Notes: generated by a model from the letters alone, not told the origin. A DNA stretch of 64,000 bases from Trifolium pratense (GCF_020283565.1 NC_060060.1:43834001-43898000), one strand, 5' to 3'; positions 40,332-50,404 are shown, counted from the stretch's first letter. Translations and numbers: made by a program.

Positions 40332-43064
40332 ATGGCTGGTACTTCATCTTCTTCGTCAAAAAGGATTCCACCGTTTATTTTCAAGAACCTTCAGATTGTT
40401 GGGAACGAGATGGAATTCCCAGAGTCTGAACTCACATTTCTGTCAGAAAAGATAGTTGATTTCGACGGTTTGAAAGCTAATGGTTTCGACGTTAAGCCGT
40501 ACTTTATCACTCAAGGTTGGGATAAGTACTTCGACATGCTTAACGGTCCTATCTACCCAGATTTGTTGAAGAAATTCTGGATGAAGGCAAAGGTGTTTGA
40601 TAAGCATGAAGCTAAGAAGGAAGAGCTTGCTGCAATAGAAAGAGATCCTAGTCTGAAAGGTAAAACTAGGAAGGAAATGGGTTTGCTGGATTATACAGGT
40701 ATACAGATTAGGTCAAATATCTGTGGGATGAACATGGCACTCTCGCCCATTCATTTCAATGCTCTTCTTGGTCTGCCTAACTCTGGGATAGAGTTAGATG
40801 TGTTTGAAAAGGATACAAGATTCAGAGATGATCTTCTGCATCTCATATGCACAGACTTCTCCTTAAAAGGGAAAGTAAAGGGTTTGACTGATGAATGTCG
40901 AGTTCTTTTCAAGATCATCATAGCAGCTATCAGTCCAAGGGTTGGTGGGACTGATACAATCTCCTGGACGCATCGTCATCTGCTGTATTTCCTTCTGACA
41001 GGAAAGAAGGTAAATCTGGGAGATTACTTCTTTGAAAGGATTTGTGAAGCCATTTTTGCAAGTAAATCTCAGAGGAAAACTACTATAGTTTATCCTAGGT
41101 TGTTGTCAGACCTTCTGCATCAAGGTCATGTTGTTCAGAACCTAAAGAAATTTCACCCAGAGCTTGTGGAGAAGAAGTTCACTCCTGAAATTCTTCATGC
41201 TAGTTTCCTTACTAAGATGCGCCTTATTGCATCTAAGCCTGTTGCACCTCCACAAGAGCTATCTGTTAGACCTGAAGATCGTATGTATGTAGAAGGCTAC
41301 CCAGTTATATCTGAAGCTGATGCTGAGCATGTGATTCAGGACTACTTAGAAGTGCTCAGACAAGAAGGTTTGGTTGTTGATAGAAGTATGGTTCCTCCAG
41401 CTCCTGTAAACATGTATAAGCCTAAGAGGAAACCAAAGAGGAAAGCTGATTCTCAGGATGAGCAAGTTAAGCCAGATCTTCTTGCTCAGAAGAAGGTTAA
41501 GGTTGAGCAATCTATGGCTGAGCAAAGAACTAAGAGGAAGCATGAAGAAACTTCAAACAAGGCTGCTGAAGGAGCTTCTAAAAAGCCTATTGTTATTGAG
41601 GAAGACAGTTCATCTGAAGAATCTGAGTCTGAAGATGAAACTGAGTCTGATGAAGAGACAATTGCTGAGAGACTTCGTAGAAGACCTGCTCCTATTTCTA
41701 AAGATAAAGGTAAGTCTTCTAAGTATGTTTTTAATGAAAATGAGATTGGAATAGGTTACACCAAACCTCTCAGAACCATTTTACCAACCTCTGATAATCC
41801 AACCTCTGATAACCCCCTATCTGAACTCGAAAAACATCTGAGTCCTGACCCTCTAAATAATCACCCTCCTTCTCATGAAACTCAACACAAATCTAGCTCA
41901 CCTCCTAAACCTACATCACCTCAACCTCAACCTCAACCTGACATTCCACCATCTGAACCTCAACCAGATATTCCTGTCACTAAACCAACCTCTCCCACAA
42001 AACAATCCTCTCCACCTCCTGAACCAACCCCTGAACAAATTGCTCCTGAACCAAACCCTGAATCTAAATCCCCTGAACCATCTCCTGAACATATTAACCC
42101 TGAATCAACTTCTGACATTTCATCATCTGAACCAACCCCTGAACCCCATCCTAACCCAAGTGCTGAACATGCTTCTCCTGAGCGTATTCACACTTGTGCT
42201 CCCAAGCCCTCAGATGCAGAAGTTGTGGTTATTGACAACCCTGCTCCTGAAATACCTACTCTCTCTACCATTCCCAATCCTTCACCCTCATCATCCAACA
42301 CCTTTAGTAATCTATCCACTCAATTTCATGAAGACTTGCTTAGATTATCTACAATAAAGGACAGGTTCTTAGTTTGTCCTTCTGATGTGGACCTCGAAGT
42401 ATCACGCATTAAGGCAAGGATTTGCAATGCTTTGGATGTTGCTGCTGCAAAGGTTAAGGCTGTTATTGGTAAGCGGGATCTGGAAGGTATAAGCTTCATG
42501 AGGGATAGTCTGGCTAGGGCTGAGTTGAAAAGGTTAACGCCATTCAATCATGAAGAGCATGAGCGTGCTAAGCTTGTTGCTATAGCTGCTGCTGTAAGGC
42601 GTATGTCTGCATTCAAAGATTGCTGGGTTGATTCTACTCTTCTGCAACGTCTTGAGGATCAAAGGATTGAGAATGAACGTCTGGAAGAAGCTGCTGCTAG
42701 AGTTGCTGAGTTAGCAAATGAGCTACATAATTCGGTTACCACAGAAGAGGATGTACTGGATGTGCTTGCTTCTCAGAATCAAGAGGATGTGCTGATGATA
42801 GATTATCCAGAGGAAGGTGAACCCTCTGATAAAGGCAAGGCACCTGTGGTTGAAGAACCAGAACATGTGATTGAAGATCAAGCTCCTGTTATGGCGGATC
42901 AGTTGCAAATATTTCAAGAAGCCCTGAGGGAACAGCAAGAAGGTTTAGAGCGTCAAAGAGCTGCTCAAGAGACATTGGAAACCAAGGTGGATGGTTTAGT
43001 TTCCAATGTGGGATCATTGAATGATAAATTCGACCAACTCTTAGCCTTTCTTAAGAAACCCTAG
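40332..43064 (+). CDS. Sirevirus ORF3 (env-position, plant transposon protein-like), 910 aa
   Basis: The ATG is at 40332 (MAGTSSSSSKRIPPFIFKN). The first about 330 residues form a globular domain with LLDYTGIQIRSNICGMNM, FNALLGLPNSG, GTDTISWTHRHLLYFLLTGK and FFERICEAIFAS. By eye this is the same family type as the Athila-like ORF3 in elements 1 and 2. Then come Lys/Glu-rich low complexity (KRKPKRKAD, SSSEESESEDETESDEE) and a long Pro/Ser/Glu-rich region at about 495-630. A helical, probably coiled-coil C terminus (QEALREQQEGLERQRAAQE) ends the protein. No signal peptide or membrane anchor is evident. Function is unknown. The env-like name rests only on position. Confidence 0.8.
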   Translation: MAGTSSSSSKRIPPFIFKNLQIVGNEMEFPESELTFLSEKIVDFDGLKANGFDVKPYFITQGWDKYFDMLNGPIYPDLLKKFWMKAKVFDKHEAKKEELAAIERDPSLKGKTRKEMGLLDYTGIQIRSNICGMNMALSPIHFNALLGLPNSGIELDVFEKDTRFRDDLLHLICTDFSLKGKVKGLTDECRVLFKIIIAAISPRVGGTDTISWTHRHLLYFLLTGKKVNLGDYFFERICEAIFASKSQRKTTIVYPRLLSDLLHQGHVVQNLKKFHPELVEKKFTPEILHASFLTKMRLIASKPVAPPQELSVRPEDRMYVEGYPVISEADAEHVIQDYLEVLRQEGLVVDRSMVPPAPVNMYKPKRKPKRKADSQDEQVKPDLLAQKKVKVEQSMAEQRTKRKHEETSNKAAEGASKKPIVIEEDSSSEESESEDETESDEETIAERLRRRPAPISKDKGKSSKYVFNENEIGIGYTKPLRTILPTSDNPTSDNPLSELEKHLSPDPLNNHPPSHETQHKSSSPPKPTSPQPQPQPDIPPSEPQPDIPVTKPTSPTKQSSPPPEPTPEQIAPEPNPESKSPEPSPEHINPESTSDISSSEPTPEPHPNPSAEHASPERIHTCAPKPSDAEVVVIDNPAPEIPTLSTIPNPSPSSSNTFSNLSTQFHEDLLRLSTIKDRFLVCPSDVDLEVSRIKARICNALDVAAAKVKAVIGKRDLEGISFMRDSLARAELKRLTPFNHEEHERAKLVAIAAAVRRMSAFKDCWVDSTLLQRLEDQRIENERLEEAAARVAELANELHNSVTTEEDVLDVLASQNQEDVLMIDYPEEGEPSDKGKAPVVEEPEHVIEDQAPVMADQLQIFQEALREQQEGLERQRAAQETLETKVDGLVSNVGSLNDKFDQLLAFLKKP

Positions 43065-44267
43065 GATTCTATGCACCTGTTTTTTTTAAGTTTTCTTTCT
43101 TTATTATCCTCTGAAGCTATGGTTGATTTTCTTTTAAGCTATGGTTGATTTTCTTGATTATGTGGTTTGTTATATGTTTTGTTTGCTTTGCTTGTGATTA
43201 TTTTCCTTGTTAAATTAGAACATAAGAACACAAGATGCTTTCTAAAATCAAAATTTTTTATTAATGATCTGATAATGTTGAGTACATTGGTAAAAAGAAA
43301 AAGAAAAAGACAACCTAATCCTAATCAGATGGATAAAACTCAGAAGAAATCTCTGATTTCTCCTCAGCATCCTCTGATGAAATATCAATGGGATCTGGGT
43401 TTTGCTCCTGTTCTTCTTCTTCTTGTTCCTCTTCTGGAACATAGCCAGCCAAGAACTCAACATAGTCAGCATCATCTTCATTCTCTTCAGCTTCTGAGTC
43501 TGATGAGATGATTATTATCTCAGCATCTTGTGGTTTCTTGTTGTCTTTTTTATCCTTCTCTTCGTCTTCGCGTTTCTCTTCGTTCTTCTTTCTCTTAAAC
43601 TCTGCGATGCGTAAACTAAATCTTTTCATTATTCCTATTTTCTCTTGCTTCACTTGTTTACTCGTGTTTTTACGTGAAGAAGGCATGTTAACTCGTTCAC
43701 TTTTTATAAACCTTTGAGCGCGTTGGTTTTCGTTTTTGAAATTAATTCACCTTTGTAACAACCACTCTTTTTCTTTGACTGTCTTGGTTATATAACTTTG
43801 TTTTACTTTTTGATAATGACAAAAGGGGGAGTAGTTACGCATTAATTGATAAGTTCCAAAACTGAAACCACGCCTTTTATCTCGCTTTTATCTGTTATGT
43901 TAAAAGTTGTTACGTTTAAGTGGTTTTACGTATTTCAAGGTGGAGACTAAGTTAGTTGAAACTAAAATAAATTTCATAAGTAAGGATAAGTTAAGAGTGC
44001 AATTTTAACTTAGCCTTATGAGACTTAGGGGGAGAGCTTGCAAACCTCTCACTCTGAAGAAAGATATGAAACTTATTTTATTTCAAAATTATCTTAATCT
44101 TATACTAAATTAAAATATCATGGATAAAACATAAAGTTCAGACTTTATGAAGTATCAATCTTAGGGGGAGCTTGCAAACCTCATAAACCTAAGAGAAACA
44201 TGATAAGTTAATTTAACAACAATTGTCAATTAATACTTATGTTTGTCATCATCAAAAAGGGGGAGAT
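43065..44267 (+). other. Sirevirus 3' untranslated region with multiplied polypurine tracts
   Basis: G-rich purine tracts occur at 43821-43832 (AAAAGGGGGAGT), 44025-44036 (TTAGGGGGAGAG), 44161-44170 (TTAGGGGGAG) and 44254-44267 (AAAAAGGGGGAGAT, directly before the LTR). The middle two are part of a diverged duplication ending AGCTTGCAAACCTC. Several polypurine tracts upstream of the 3' LTR are a reported hallmark of Sireviruses. The region also holds the antisense frame at 43321-43686. Confidence 0.8.
43321..43686 (-). CDS. Antisense ORF in the Sirevirus 3' region, 121 aa acidic protein
   Basis: On the minus strand an ATG at 43686 opens a frame of 121 codons. The product starts basic (MPSSRKNTSKQVKQEK), contains a Lys/Glu-rich helix-like stretch, and then a strongly acidic Ser/Glu/Asp half (IIIISSDSEAEENEDDAD, YVPEEEQEEEEQEQ). 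It occupies the gap between ORF3 and the polypurine tracts. Additional antisense ORFs are known in some plant LTR retrotransposons, so it could be real. The alternative is a chance frame opposite a CTT/TCT-rich tract. IIIISSDSEAEEN resembles SUMO-interacting motifs (hydrophobic core followed by acidic/Ser residues), which is inference. Confidence 0.42.
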   Translation of the reverse strand: MPSSRKNTSKQVKQEKIGIMKRFSLRIAEFKRKKNEEKREDEEKDKKDNKKPQDAEIIIISSDSEAEENEDDADYVEFLAGYVPEEEQEEEEQEQNPDPIDISSEDAEEKSEISSEFYPSD

Positions 44268-44707
44268 TGTTGGAACAAAATTGATTTAAAAATGTTTGCC
44301 CCTAAATCTATAAAGGTTTTGATGATAACAAAGTATTAATTAACAAATTGGAAGGACTAAAAATTTATTTTAAGTGCGCAGATATAAGCATCATTTAAGT
44401 CCTGAGTGGAGTTCAGAGGATGTGAATTCAGAAGTTCACAAGCGCTCAGAAGATGTTGGACTTCAGAAGTTACAACCTTCAGAGGATGAAGTCTTCAGAA
44501 CTTTCTGTCTGTCTACAAACTTCATCTACCTCTGAAGATCTCTTTGTAAGCTGTAAAGATTCTCTTTTCCAGTCAACTCTTCTACCAATGAAGAAAAGGA
44601 CCTTTCAAGCCTGATCAGTTCAGCTACCTCTGTTTTGTCTGTCCTGTCTTGAGAACGTGGGTCTTCAGTTTTGTTAGCTGAATAAGGAAAGTCTTCTCTG
44701 CAGTAGT
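44268..44707 (+). repeat. Sirevirus 3' LTR, left part
   Basis: These are the first 440 bp of the 3' LTR, up to the GTAGT target of element C. It continues at 49691-50399 after the second GTAGT (49686-49690). Total is 1149 bp, equal to the 5' LTR. Confidence 0.92.
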
Positions 44708-44844
44708 TGTAACGACCCGATTTTTAGTAAATCGATATTTTATATATTTGCTTATATTTTGGGTTAGTGTTAAATATTTATTTACGCGACCTATAATTAT
44801 TTAGCGCGAACTTAAGTTTGTGAGCGAAACCTTTGTCGTGTTAA

Positions 44845-44921
44845 TGGGCTTGGGGCGTGTGAGAGCTTAATGGGCTTAGGCTATTGGGCTTGGTTCATGA
44901 TCCATTGGAGAGTAGTATAAG
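44845..44921 (+). promoter_or_regulatory. Element C LTR promoter: three TGGGCT motifs and TATAAG box
   Basis: TGGGCT occurs at 44845, 44871 and 44885, followed by TATAAG at 44916-44921. The motif class and spacing match element A. Probable start of transcription is near 44945. The motifs resemble TCP-bound site II elements (inference). Confidence 0.55.
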
Positions 44922-45478
44922 TAGCAAGTCAAACTAAGGAATAGTATCATAACTTGTTTTTCATGAGAAGTTTGAAGTTTGTGAGCTTAGAAGCAAAGCA
45001 AGAACCCTAGGAGAGCAAGAAGAAGAACTCGAGCAAGGAGAAGAGATTTAGAGGCCAAGAATCATCATTCAATCCAAGGTGAGAGTGGTTAAGCATAAGC
45101 TTGGGTGATCCAAGAGAGGGGAGGTGTCTAGCCTCCATTCCTAAACTCTCTCATCCAATTTCTTTGGGGTTTTGGGTGAAGTTTCTTTATCATAAACATG
45201 TCTTTTCATCTTAGTATGCTTAATGAACATCTAGGAGGGAATATGTTTATGTTTGATGATGGTTTTGCATGTTTATGCAACTTTGCTTATTTTGCAAGAA
45301 ATTGACATGATTTTGTATGTGTGATGTGTTTTGGTGTTTTTGATTGTTGATTCATGTATATATGTATGGTATATACATGATTGATCACTTGTTATGCATT
45401 TATAACATGTTTAGATGTATTTTTGAGTGGAATCAATGTTAAACCGCCTTAGAAACTCAAGAACAGATATTTTCTGGT

Positions 45479-45710
45479 GTAGTTCGCTACGGATTCGCTA
45501 CGGATTCGCTTAGCGAATAAGTTCGCTACGGATTCGCTACGGATTCGCTTAGCGAATAAGTTCGCTACGAGTTCGCTACATGTTCGCCATGTACCTGTAA
45601 CCCTCTGATGTAGTTCGCTACCTGTTCGCTACAGCGAACGTGTTCGCTACGTGTTCGCTACGTGTTCGCTACGTGTTCGCTACGTGTTCGCTACGGGTTC
45701 GCTCAGCGAA
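45479..45710 (+). repeat. TTCGCTA repeat array with inverted AGCGAA partners
   Basis: There is a dense array of 10-11-bp units such as TTCGCTACGGA and TTCGCTACGTG. Short palindromes are formed with AGCGAA, for example TTCGCTTAGCGAA, GTTCGCTACAGCGAAC and GTTCGCTCAGCGAAC. Five GTGTTCGCTAC units lie in this LTR and six in the other (48539-48598), which explains the 11-bp length difference. Confidence 0.88.
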
Positions 45711-45847
45711 CAGCTCTGTGACAGCAATTTTTGTTAATGTTTGTAAAGTGTGTGTATCCATGTATTTGGTTTCGTTTTGGTTTGGAATTATTATATGTTT
45801 AATAATTGTGTTGTGTAATGGCATTTATATAAAATGTCAAAGAAGAA

Positions 45848-46061
45848 TATTAAGGTTTGTATACTTTAATAAAGAGGGATATCAGCTTGTCTGATAAAGA
45901 AGTAAGTTGGATTAGGTTATCCATTTGTGAGTTTACCATATGTTTGGTATTTGCATGACATTCATACATTCATGCATTATTTAGGGATTTCAGACTTGTC
46001 TGATAAAGAGGATATTGGGCTTGCCCAATAAAGAGGATATCAAAGGTCAGGTTCTTTGATA
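45848..46061 (+). repeat. Hairpin array with changing stems and AAGAGG/AAGACG tail (element C)
   Basis: Inverted repeats lie at 45848-45871 (TATTAAGG/CTTTAATA, one G-U), 45880-45896 (TATCAG/CTGATA), 46013-46030 (TATTGGG/CCCAATA) and 46038-46061 (TATCAAAG/CTTTGATA). A weaker TCAGA/TCTGA stem lies at 45990-46003, and a decayed unit near 45906-45924. Each good stem is followed directly by AAGAGG, AAGAAG or AAGACG. It is homologous in design to element A's array, but the stem sequences are largely different. The 3' LTR copy is at 48752-48965. Confidence 0.85.
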
Positions 46062-46786
46062 AAGACGATGGTACCACATGCATTAGTCGTGTCTAGGTTG
46101 GCATGACATTGAATGTTTGGCATTAGTCGCGTTTAAGTAAATGTGCATTTATTTGGTAAGTGTTATGTGAGTTCTTTGTGTTGTCCGAAACGACGTGAAA
46201 CTATCTGGTTGTGTATTTGTGAGTATGTGTTATCTGGTGTATTGCTTATTGAGGCATGTGTGTGAGTTAGTAATACGTGATAGGTTGAATATAGGTGCGT
46301 TTCTATATTCGTATGTATGTGATTATGTTTACTAACTCTCTACCTATTTGTTATGTGCTGGACCTTTGGGGGTTCAGGTATTCAGGTCGAGGTTTCGATC
46401 GAGTTTTAGCTGTAGATCGTTTTGCGTGTGGAGCACTTTTGGTGAGGAGCTAGTGTAGGCTACCTTTGTATAGTTTTGTTAAGTTAGTTTGGTTGTGATG
46501 TATATTAGTGCTCTGGTATGTTGTAACATCGAGTCGGGGATCGTTTGTATTCTGTCGTATATCGATGCGAACATCTTAACTTATGTTTTATGTTAATGAA
46601 TTATCTTTTGAACTATTTTGTTCATTGCTTTGAAAATCCTTTATTAATGTTTTCCGCTGCGACGTTTCGTGTCGTGTGCACGATCGTTTTATAAAAATGT
46701 TTTTCCGTAGCGCTCCGGCTACTTATCTTTAAAAAGTTTTTAAGATCACGTTTTTAAGGGTAGTTAGTTCGGGGTGTTACAATAGT

Positions 46787-46798
46787 TGGTATCAGAGC
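46787..46798 (+). other. Element C primer binding site (initiator tRNA-Met)
   Basis: TGGTATCAGAGC begins five bases after the LTR end. Confidence 0.88.
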
Positions 46799-46904
46799 AG
46801 GTCGGTTCATGTGAGCCATTAGGATTTTCTTTCTCTTGTATGAAGCATGTGTTGGGTACACTGTTAATACATTCTAACGTCGAGTTGTGATTCGTTCAGG
46901 AATC

Positions 46905-47534
46905 ATGGCTGCTACTAGGACCAACGCGTGGATCGCAGAAGCTTTAGCTACGTTGACTACTTTAGTGGCACGGGATAATGACCCTGGAAGGAATCAAGAA
47001 TATGTGTATTGCTATAAGTGTGGCGAGCGAGGTCATAAGCCTTTTGAGTGTCCGAAGGAGCTGGACAAGTGTCTCAGGTGTGGAAGGATGGGCCACAAAA
47101 CGGAAGCGTGCAGGGGGAAGTTGACTTGTTACGACTGTGGTGAAGATGGCCACAAGAGTGTTGAATGCAAGAAGCCCAAACAGGTCGTCGGAAAGGTGTT
47201 TGCATTGGGTGATGAAGATGGCAAGGCCAAGTCCAGTTATTACAAGGCCATGAAGGACAGGAAAGGTAAAGGACTGGAGCGCAGTAAGCCCTACGACATC
47301 GTGGAAAGAGGTAGTAGTAGTGGTAGGAAGAAGCAAGGAAATGGTCAATGCTACAAGTGTGGTGCGAGGGGTCATATTTCTTACGGCTGTCCGCTTAAGG
47401 ATGACAAGTGCTTTAACTGTGGAAAGTTAGGGCACAAGGCTGAGGTTTGTCGTGCAACGAAGGTTGTTTGTTTCAATTGTGGCGAAGAAGGTCACAAGAG
47501 TCCGGCGTGCAAGAAACCGAAGATGCCGCGTTGA
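46905..47534 (+). CDS. Mini-Gag with six CCHC zinc knuckles, 209 aa
   Basis: The ATG is at 46905 (MAATRTNAWIAEALATL), just after a CAG acceptor-like site at 46899; an open GTG extension of six codons precedes it. The short N-terminal helix resembles the first residues of chromovirus Gag. The Gag capsid domain is missing, and the rest is two blocks of three CCHC knuckles: CYKCGERGHKPFEC, CLRCGRMGHKTEAC, CYDCGEDGHKSVEC, then CYKCGARGHISYGC, CFNCGKLGHKAEVC, CFNCGEEGHKSPAC. A Lys-rich linker separates the blocks. All six keep C-x2-C-x4-H-x4-C. Such knuckles bind single-stranded RNA or DNA. The protein could act as an RNA-packaging adaptor for a helper element, but that is inference. It has no protease or pol. 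Confidence 0.85.
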   Translation: MAATRTNAWIAEALATLTTLVARDNDPGRNQEYVYCYKCGERGHKPFECPKELDKCLRCGRMGHKTEACRGKLTCYDCGEDGHKSVECKKPKQVVGKVFALGDEDGKAKSSYYKAMKDRKGKGLERSKPYDIVERGSSSGRKKQGNGQCYKCGARGHISYGCPLKDDKCFNCGKLGHKAEVCRATKVVCFNCGEEGHKSPACKKPKMPR

Positions 47535-47600
47535 GGGTTCGTTCTCTGTTTTATCTCTTAGGTAATTTCGAGGGCGAAATTCTTTTAAGGGGGGTAGAGT

Positions 47601-49685
47601 TGTAACGACCCGATTTTTAGTAAATCGATATTTTATATATTTGCTTATATTTTGGGTTAGTGTTAAATATTTATTTACGCGACCTATAATTATTTAGCGC
47701 GAACTTAAGTTTGTGAGCGAAACCTTTGTCGTGTTAATGGGCTTGGGGCGTGTGAGAGCTTAATGGGCTTAGGCTATTGGGCTTGGTTCATGATCCATTG
47801 GAGAGTAGTATAAGTAGCAAGTCAAACTAAGGAATAGTATCATAACTTGTTTTTCATGAGAAGTTTGAAGTTTGTGAGCTTAGAAGCAAAGCAAGAACCC
47901 TAGGAGAGCAAGAAGAAGAACTCGAGCAAGGAGAAGAGATTTAGAGGCCAAGAATCATCATTCAATCCAAGGTGAGAGTGGTTAAGCATAAGCTTGGGTG
48001 ATCCAAGAGAGGGGAGGTGTCTAGCCTCCATTCCTAAACTCTCTCATCCAATTTCTTTGGGGTTTTGGGTGAAGTTTCTTTATCATAAACATGTCTTTTC
48101 ATCTTAGTATGCTTAATGAACATCTAGGAGGGAATATGTTTATGTTTGATGATGGTTTTGCATGTTTATGCAACTTTGCTTATTTTGCAAGAAATTGACA
48201 TGATTTTGTATGTGTGATGTGTTTTGGTGTTTTTGATTGTTGATTCATGTATATATGTATGGTATATACATGATTGATCACTTGTTATGCATTTATAACA
48301 TGTTTAGATGTATTTTTGAGTGGAATCAATGTTAAACCGCCTTAGAAACTCAAGAACAGATATTTTCTGGTGTAGTTCGCTACGGATTCGCTACGGATTC
48401 GCTTAGCGAATAAGTTCGCTACGGATTCGCTACGGATTCGCTTAGCGAATAAGTTCGCTACGAGTTCGCTACATGTTCGCCATGTACCTGTAACCCTCTG
48501 ATGTAGTTCGCTACCTGTTCGCTACAGCGAACGTGTTCGCTACGTGTTCGCTACGTGTTCGCTACGTGTTCGCTACGTGTTCGCTACGTGTTCGCTACGG
48601 GTTCGCTCAGCGAACAGCTCTGTGACAGCAATTTTTGTTAATGTTTGTAAAGTGTGTGTATCCATGTATTTGGTTTCGTTTTGGTTTGGAATTATTATAT
48701 GTTTAATAATTGTGTTGTGTAATGGCATTTATATAAAATGTCGAAGAAGAATATTAAGGTTTGTATACTTTAATAAAGAGGGATATCAGCTTGTCTGATA
48801 AAGAAGTAAGTTGGATTAGGTTATCCATTTGTGAGTTTACCATATGTTTGGTATTTGCATGACATTCATACATTCATGCATTATTTAGGGATTTCAGACT
48901 TGTCTGATAAAGAGGATATTGGGCTTGCCCAATAAAGAGGATATCAAAGGTCAGGTTCTTTGATAAAGACGATGGTACCACATGCATTAGTCGTGTCTAG
49001 GTTGGCATGACATTGAATGTTTGGCATTAGTCGCGTTTAAGTAAATGTGCATTTATTTGGTAAGTGTTATGTGAGTTCTTTGTGTTGTCCGAAACGACGT
49101 GAAACTATCTGGTTGTGTATTTGTGAGTATGTGTTATCTGGTGTATTGCTTATTGAGGCATGTGTGTGAGTTAGTAATACGTGATAGGTTGAATATAGGT
49201 GCGTTTCTATATTCGTATGTATGTGATTATGTTTACTAACTCTCTACCTATTTGTTATGTGCTGGACCTTTGGGGGTTCAGGTATTCAGGTCGAGGTTTC
49301 GATCGAGTTTTAGCTGTAGATCGTTTTGCGTGTGGAGCACTTTTGGTGAGGAGCTAGTGTAGGCTACCTTTGTATAGTTTTGTTAAGTTAGTTTGGTTGT
49401 GATGTATATTAGTGCTCTGGTATGTTGTAACATCGAGTCGGGGATCGTTTGTATTCTGTCGTATATCGATGCGAACATCTTAACTTATGTTTTATGTTAA
49501 TGAATTATCTTTTGAACTATTTTGTTCATTGCTTTGAAAATCCTTTATTAATGTTTTCCGCTGCGACGTTTCGTGTCGTGTGCACGATCGTTTTATAAAA
49601 ATGTTTTTCCGTAGCGCTCCGGCTACTTATCTTTAAAAAGTTTTTAAGATCACGTTTTTAAGGGTAGTTAGTTCGGGGTGTTACA
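47601..49685 (+). repeat. Element C 3' LTR, 2085 bp
   Basis: This LTR is nearly identical to the 5' LTR apart from one extra GTGTTCGCTAC unit and a substitution at 48743. It ends GGGGTGTTACA before the GTAGT target duplication. Confidence 0.93.
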
Positions 49686-49690
49686 GTAGT

Positions 49691-50399
49691 CAAAGTAACT
49701 GAAACTCTTTCTTAGTTTTGGATACAACCAACTGCATCAAGACAGACTGCTTGAAGACAAAAGGTTATCAACTCCAACGGTTCTTTTTGCAACGACTCTT
49801 TTCTAGTGGTATATATACTAGAAGATTCAGCTACAACAATATATAATTTTATCAAGATTTGAACGTGCGCTGAACAAACTCTGAACTCTGTGATATACAA
49901 GCTCTGAACCTCTGTCAAGTGTTTTTGCACTTTAGCCAAATACTCTGTACCACTTTGTATTTGCTCACTTTAGGTTCATCTAAGAGCATTTGTATATTTT
50001 TATATACTTTATTATTTACTTGAGGAAACTTAAGCTTGTGTGCTTAAGTGTGAAACTTAAGCTTGTGTGCTTAAGTGTGAAACTTAAGCTTGTGTGCTTG
50101 AGTGTGAAGTCTTAAGCTTGTGTGCTTGAGCATAGTTGAGAAGTCTCTTGCTTGTGTGCTTGAGCAGGTGTAATCTTGTGTGATTATAGTGAACTCCCTT
50201 GGAAGTGCAAGGGGACTGGACTACTCTCGTTTTGTGAGAGGAACCAGTATAAATTGTTTGTGTGATCTCTCTCTCCCTTTATCTTGTTATTTATTGTGTT
50301 ACTTTTCCGCTGCTAACGTAGTTGAGTTAAGAACTTGAAAAAGTTTTAACTTAGCTAAAACACAATTCAACCCCCCCTTCTTGTGTTTTCACACCTTCA
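49691..50399 (+). repeat. Sirevirus 3' LTR, right part
   Basis: These are the last 709 bp of the 3' LTR, including the TATATATA box and the CTTAAGC hairpin repeats. It ends TTTTCACACCTTCA before TGTTA. Confidence 0.92.
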
Positions 50400-50404
50400 T
50401 GTTA

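Larger units (their letters stand above)
44708..46781 (+). repeat. Element C 5' LTR, 2074 bp
   Basis: The LTR begins TGTAACGACCCGATTTTTAG and ends CGGGGTGTTACA, the same termini style as element A. It contains promoter motifs (44845-44921), a candidate splice donor at 45079, TTCGCTA repeats (45479-45710), a hairpin array (45848-46061) and the CTGGACC/GGTTCAG hairpin (about 46358-46379). Confidence 0.93.
44708..49685 (+). mobile_element. Element C: compact non-autonomous LTR retrotransposon encoding a six-knuckle protein
   Basis: The LTRs are at 44708-46781 (2074 bp) and 47601-49685 (2085 bp). The target duplication is GTAGT (44703-44707, 49686-49690). The interior is only 819 bp: primer site, one small ORF, a chromovirus pol-end-like block (AATTTCGAGGGCGAAATTC) and a polypurine tract (47587-47599). 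The LTRs differ, by eye, by one 11-bp repeat unit and one substitution (45839 A versus 48743 G). It is the innermost and therefore the youngest of the three-element nest. Confidence 0.93.
33114..50399 (+). mobile_element. Sirevirus-type Ty1/copia LTR retrotransposon inserted in element A's 3' LTR
   Basis: Both LTRs are 1149 bp: 33114-34262, and 44268-44707 plus 49691-50399, the latter split by element C. The target duplication is TGTTA at 33109-33113 and 50400-50404. The element has gag, a copia-order pol (protease, integrase, RT, RNase H), a long ORF3, a minus-strand ORF and several polypurine tracts before the 3' LTR. These are the layout and hallmarks of the Sirevirus/SIRE-Maximus group. 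I found one substitution between LTRs (33268 A versus 44422 G), so it is young. Confidence 0.93.

Noticed and set aside
41875..42357. Leu/Asn/His/Pro-rich frame overlapping ORF3
   Set aside because: A shifted reading of the Pro/Ser/Glu repeat region of ORF3.
40332..43064. True viral envelope gene in the Sirevirus
   Set aside because: No signal peptide, transmembrane helix or glycosylated ectodomain pattern seen. The label env-like would rest on position alone.
43697..43710. TATA-like TATAAAAA on the minus strand before the antisense ORF
   Set aside because: Only about 15 bases from the ATG, so transcription would start after the start codon. It does not support the ORF.
45640..45894. Frame starting MFATCSLRVRYVFATCSLRV in element C LTR
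   Set aside because: It is the translation of the TTCGCTACGTG repeats, then AT-rich sequence.
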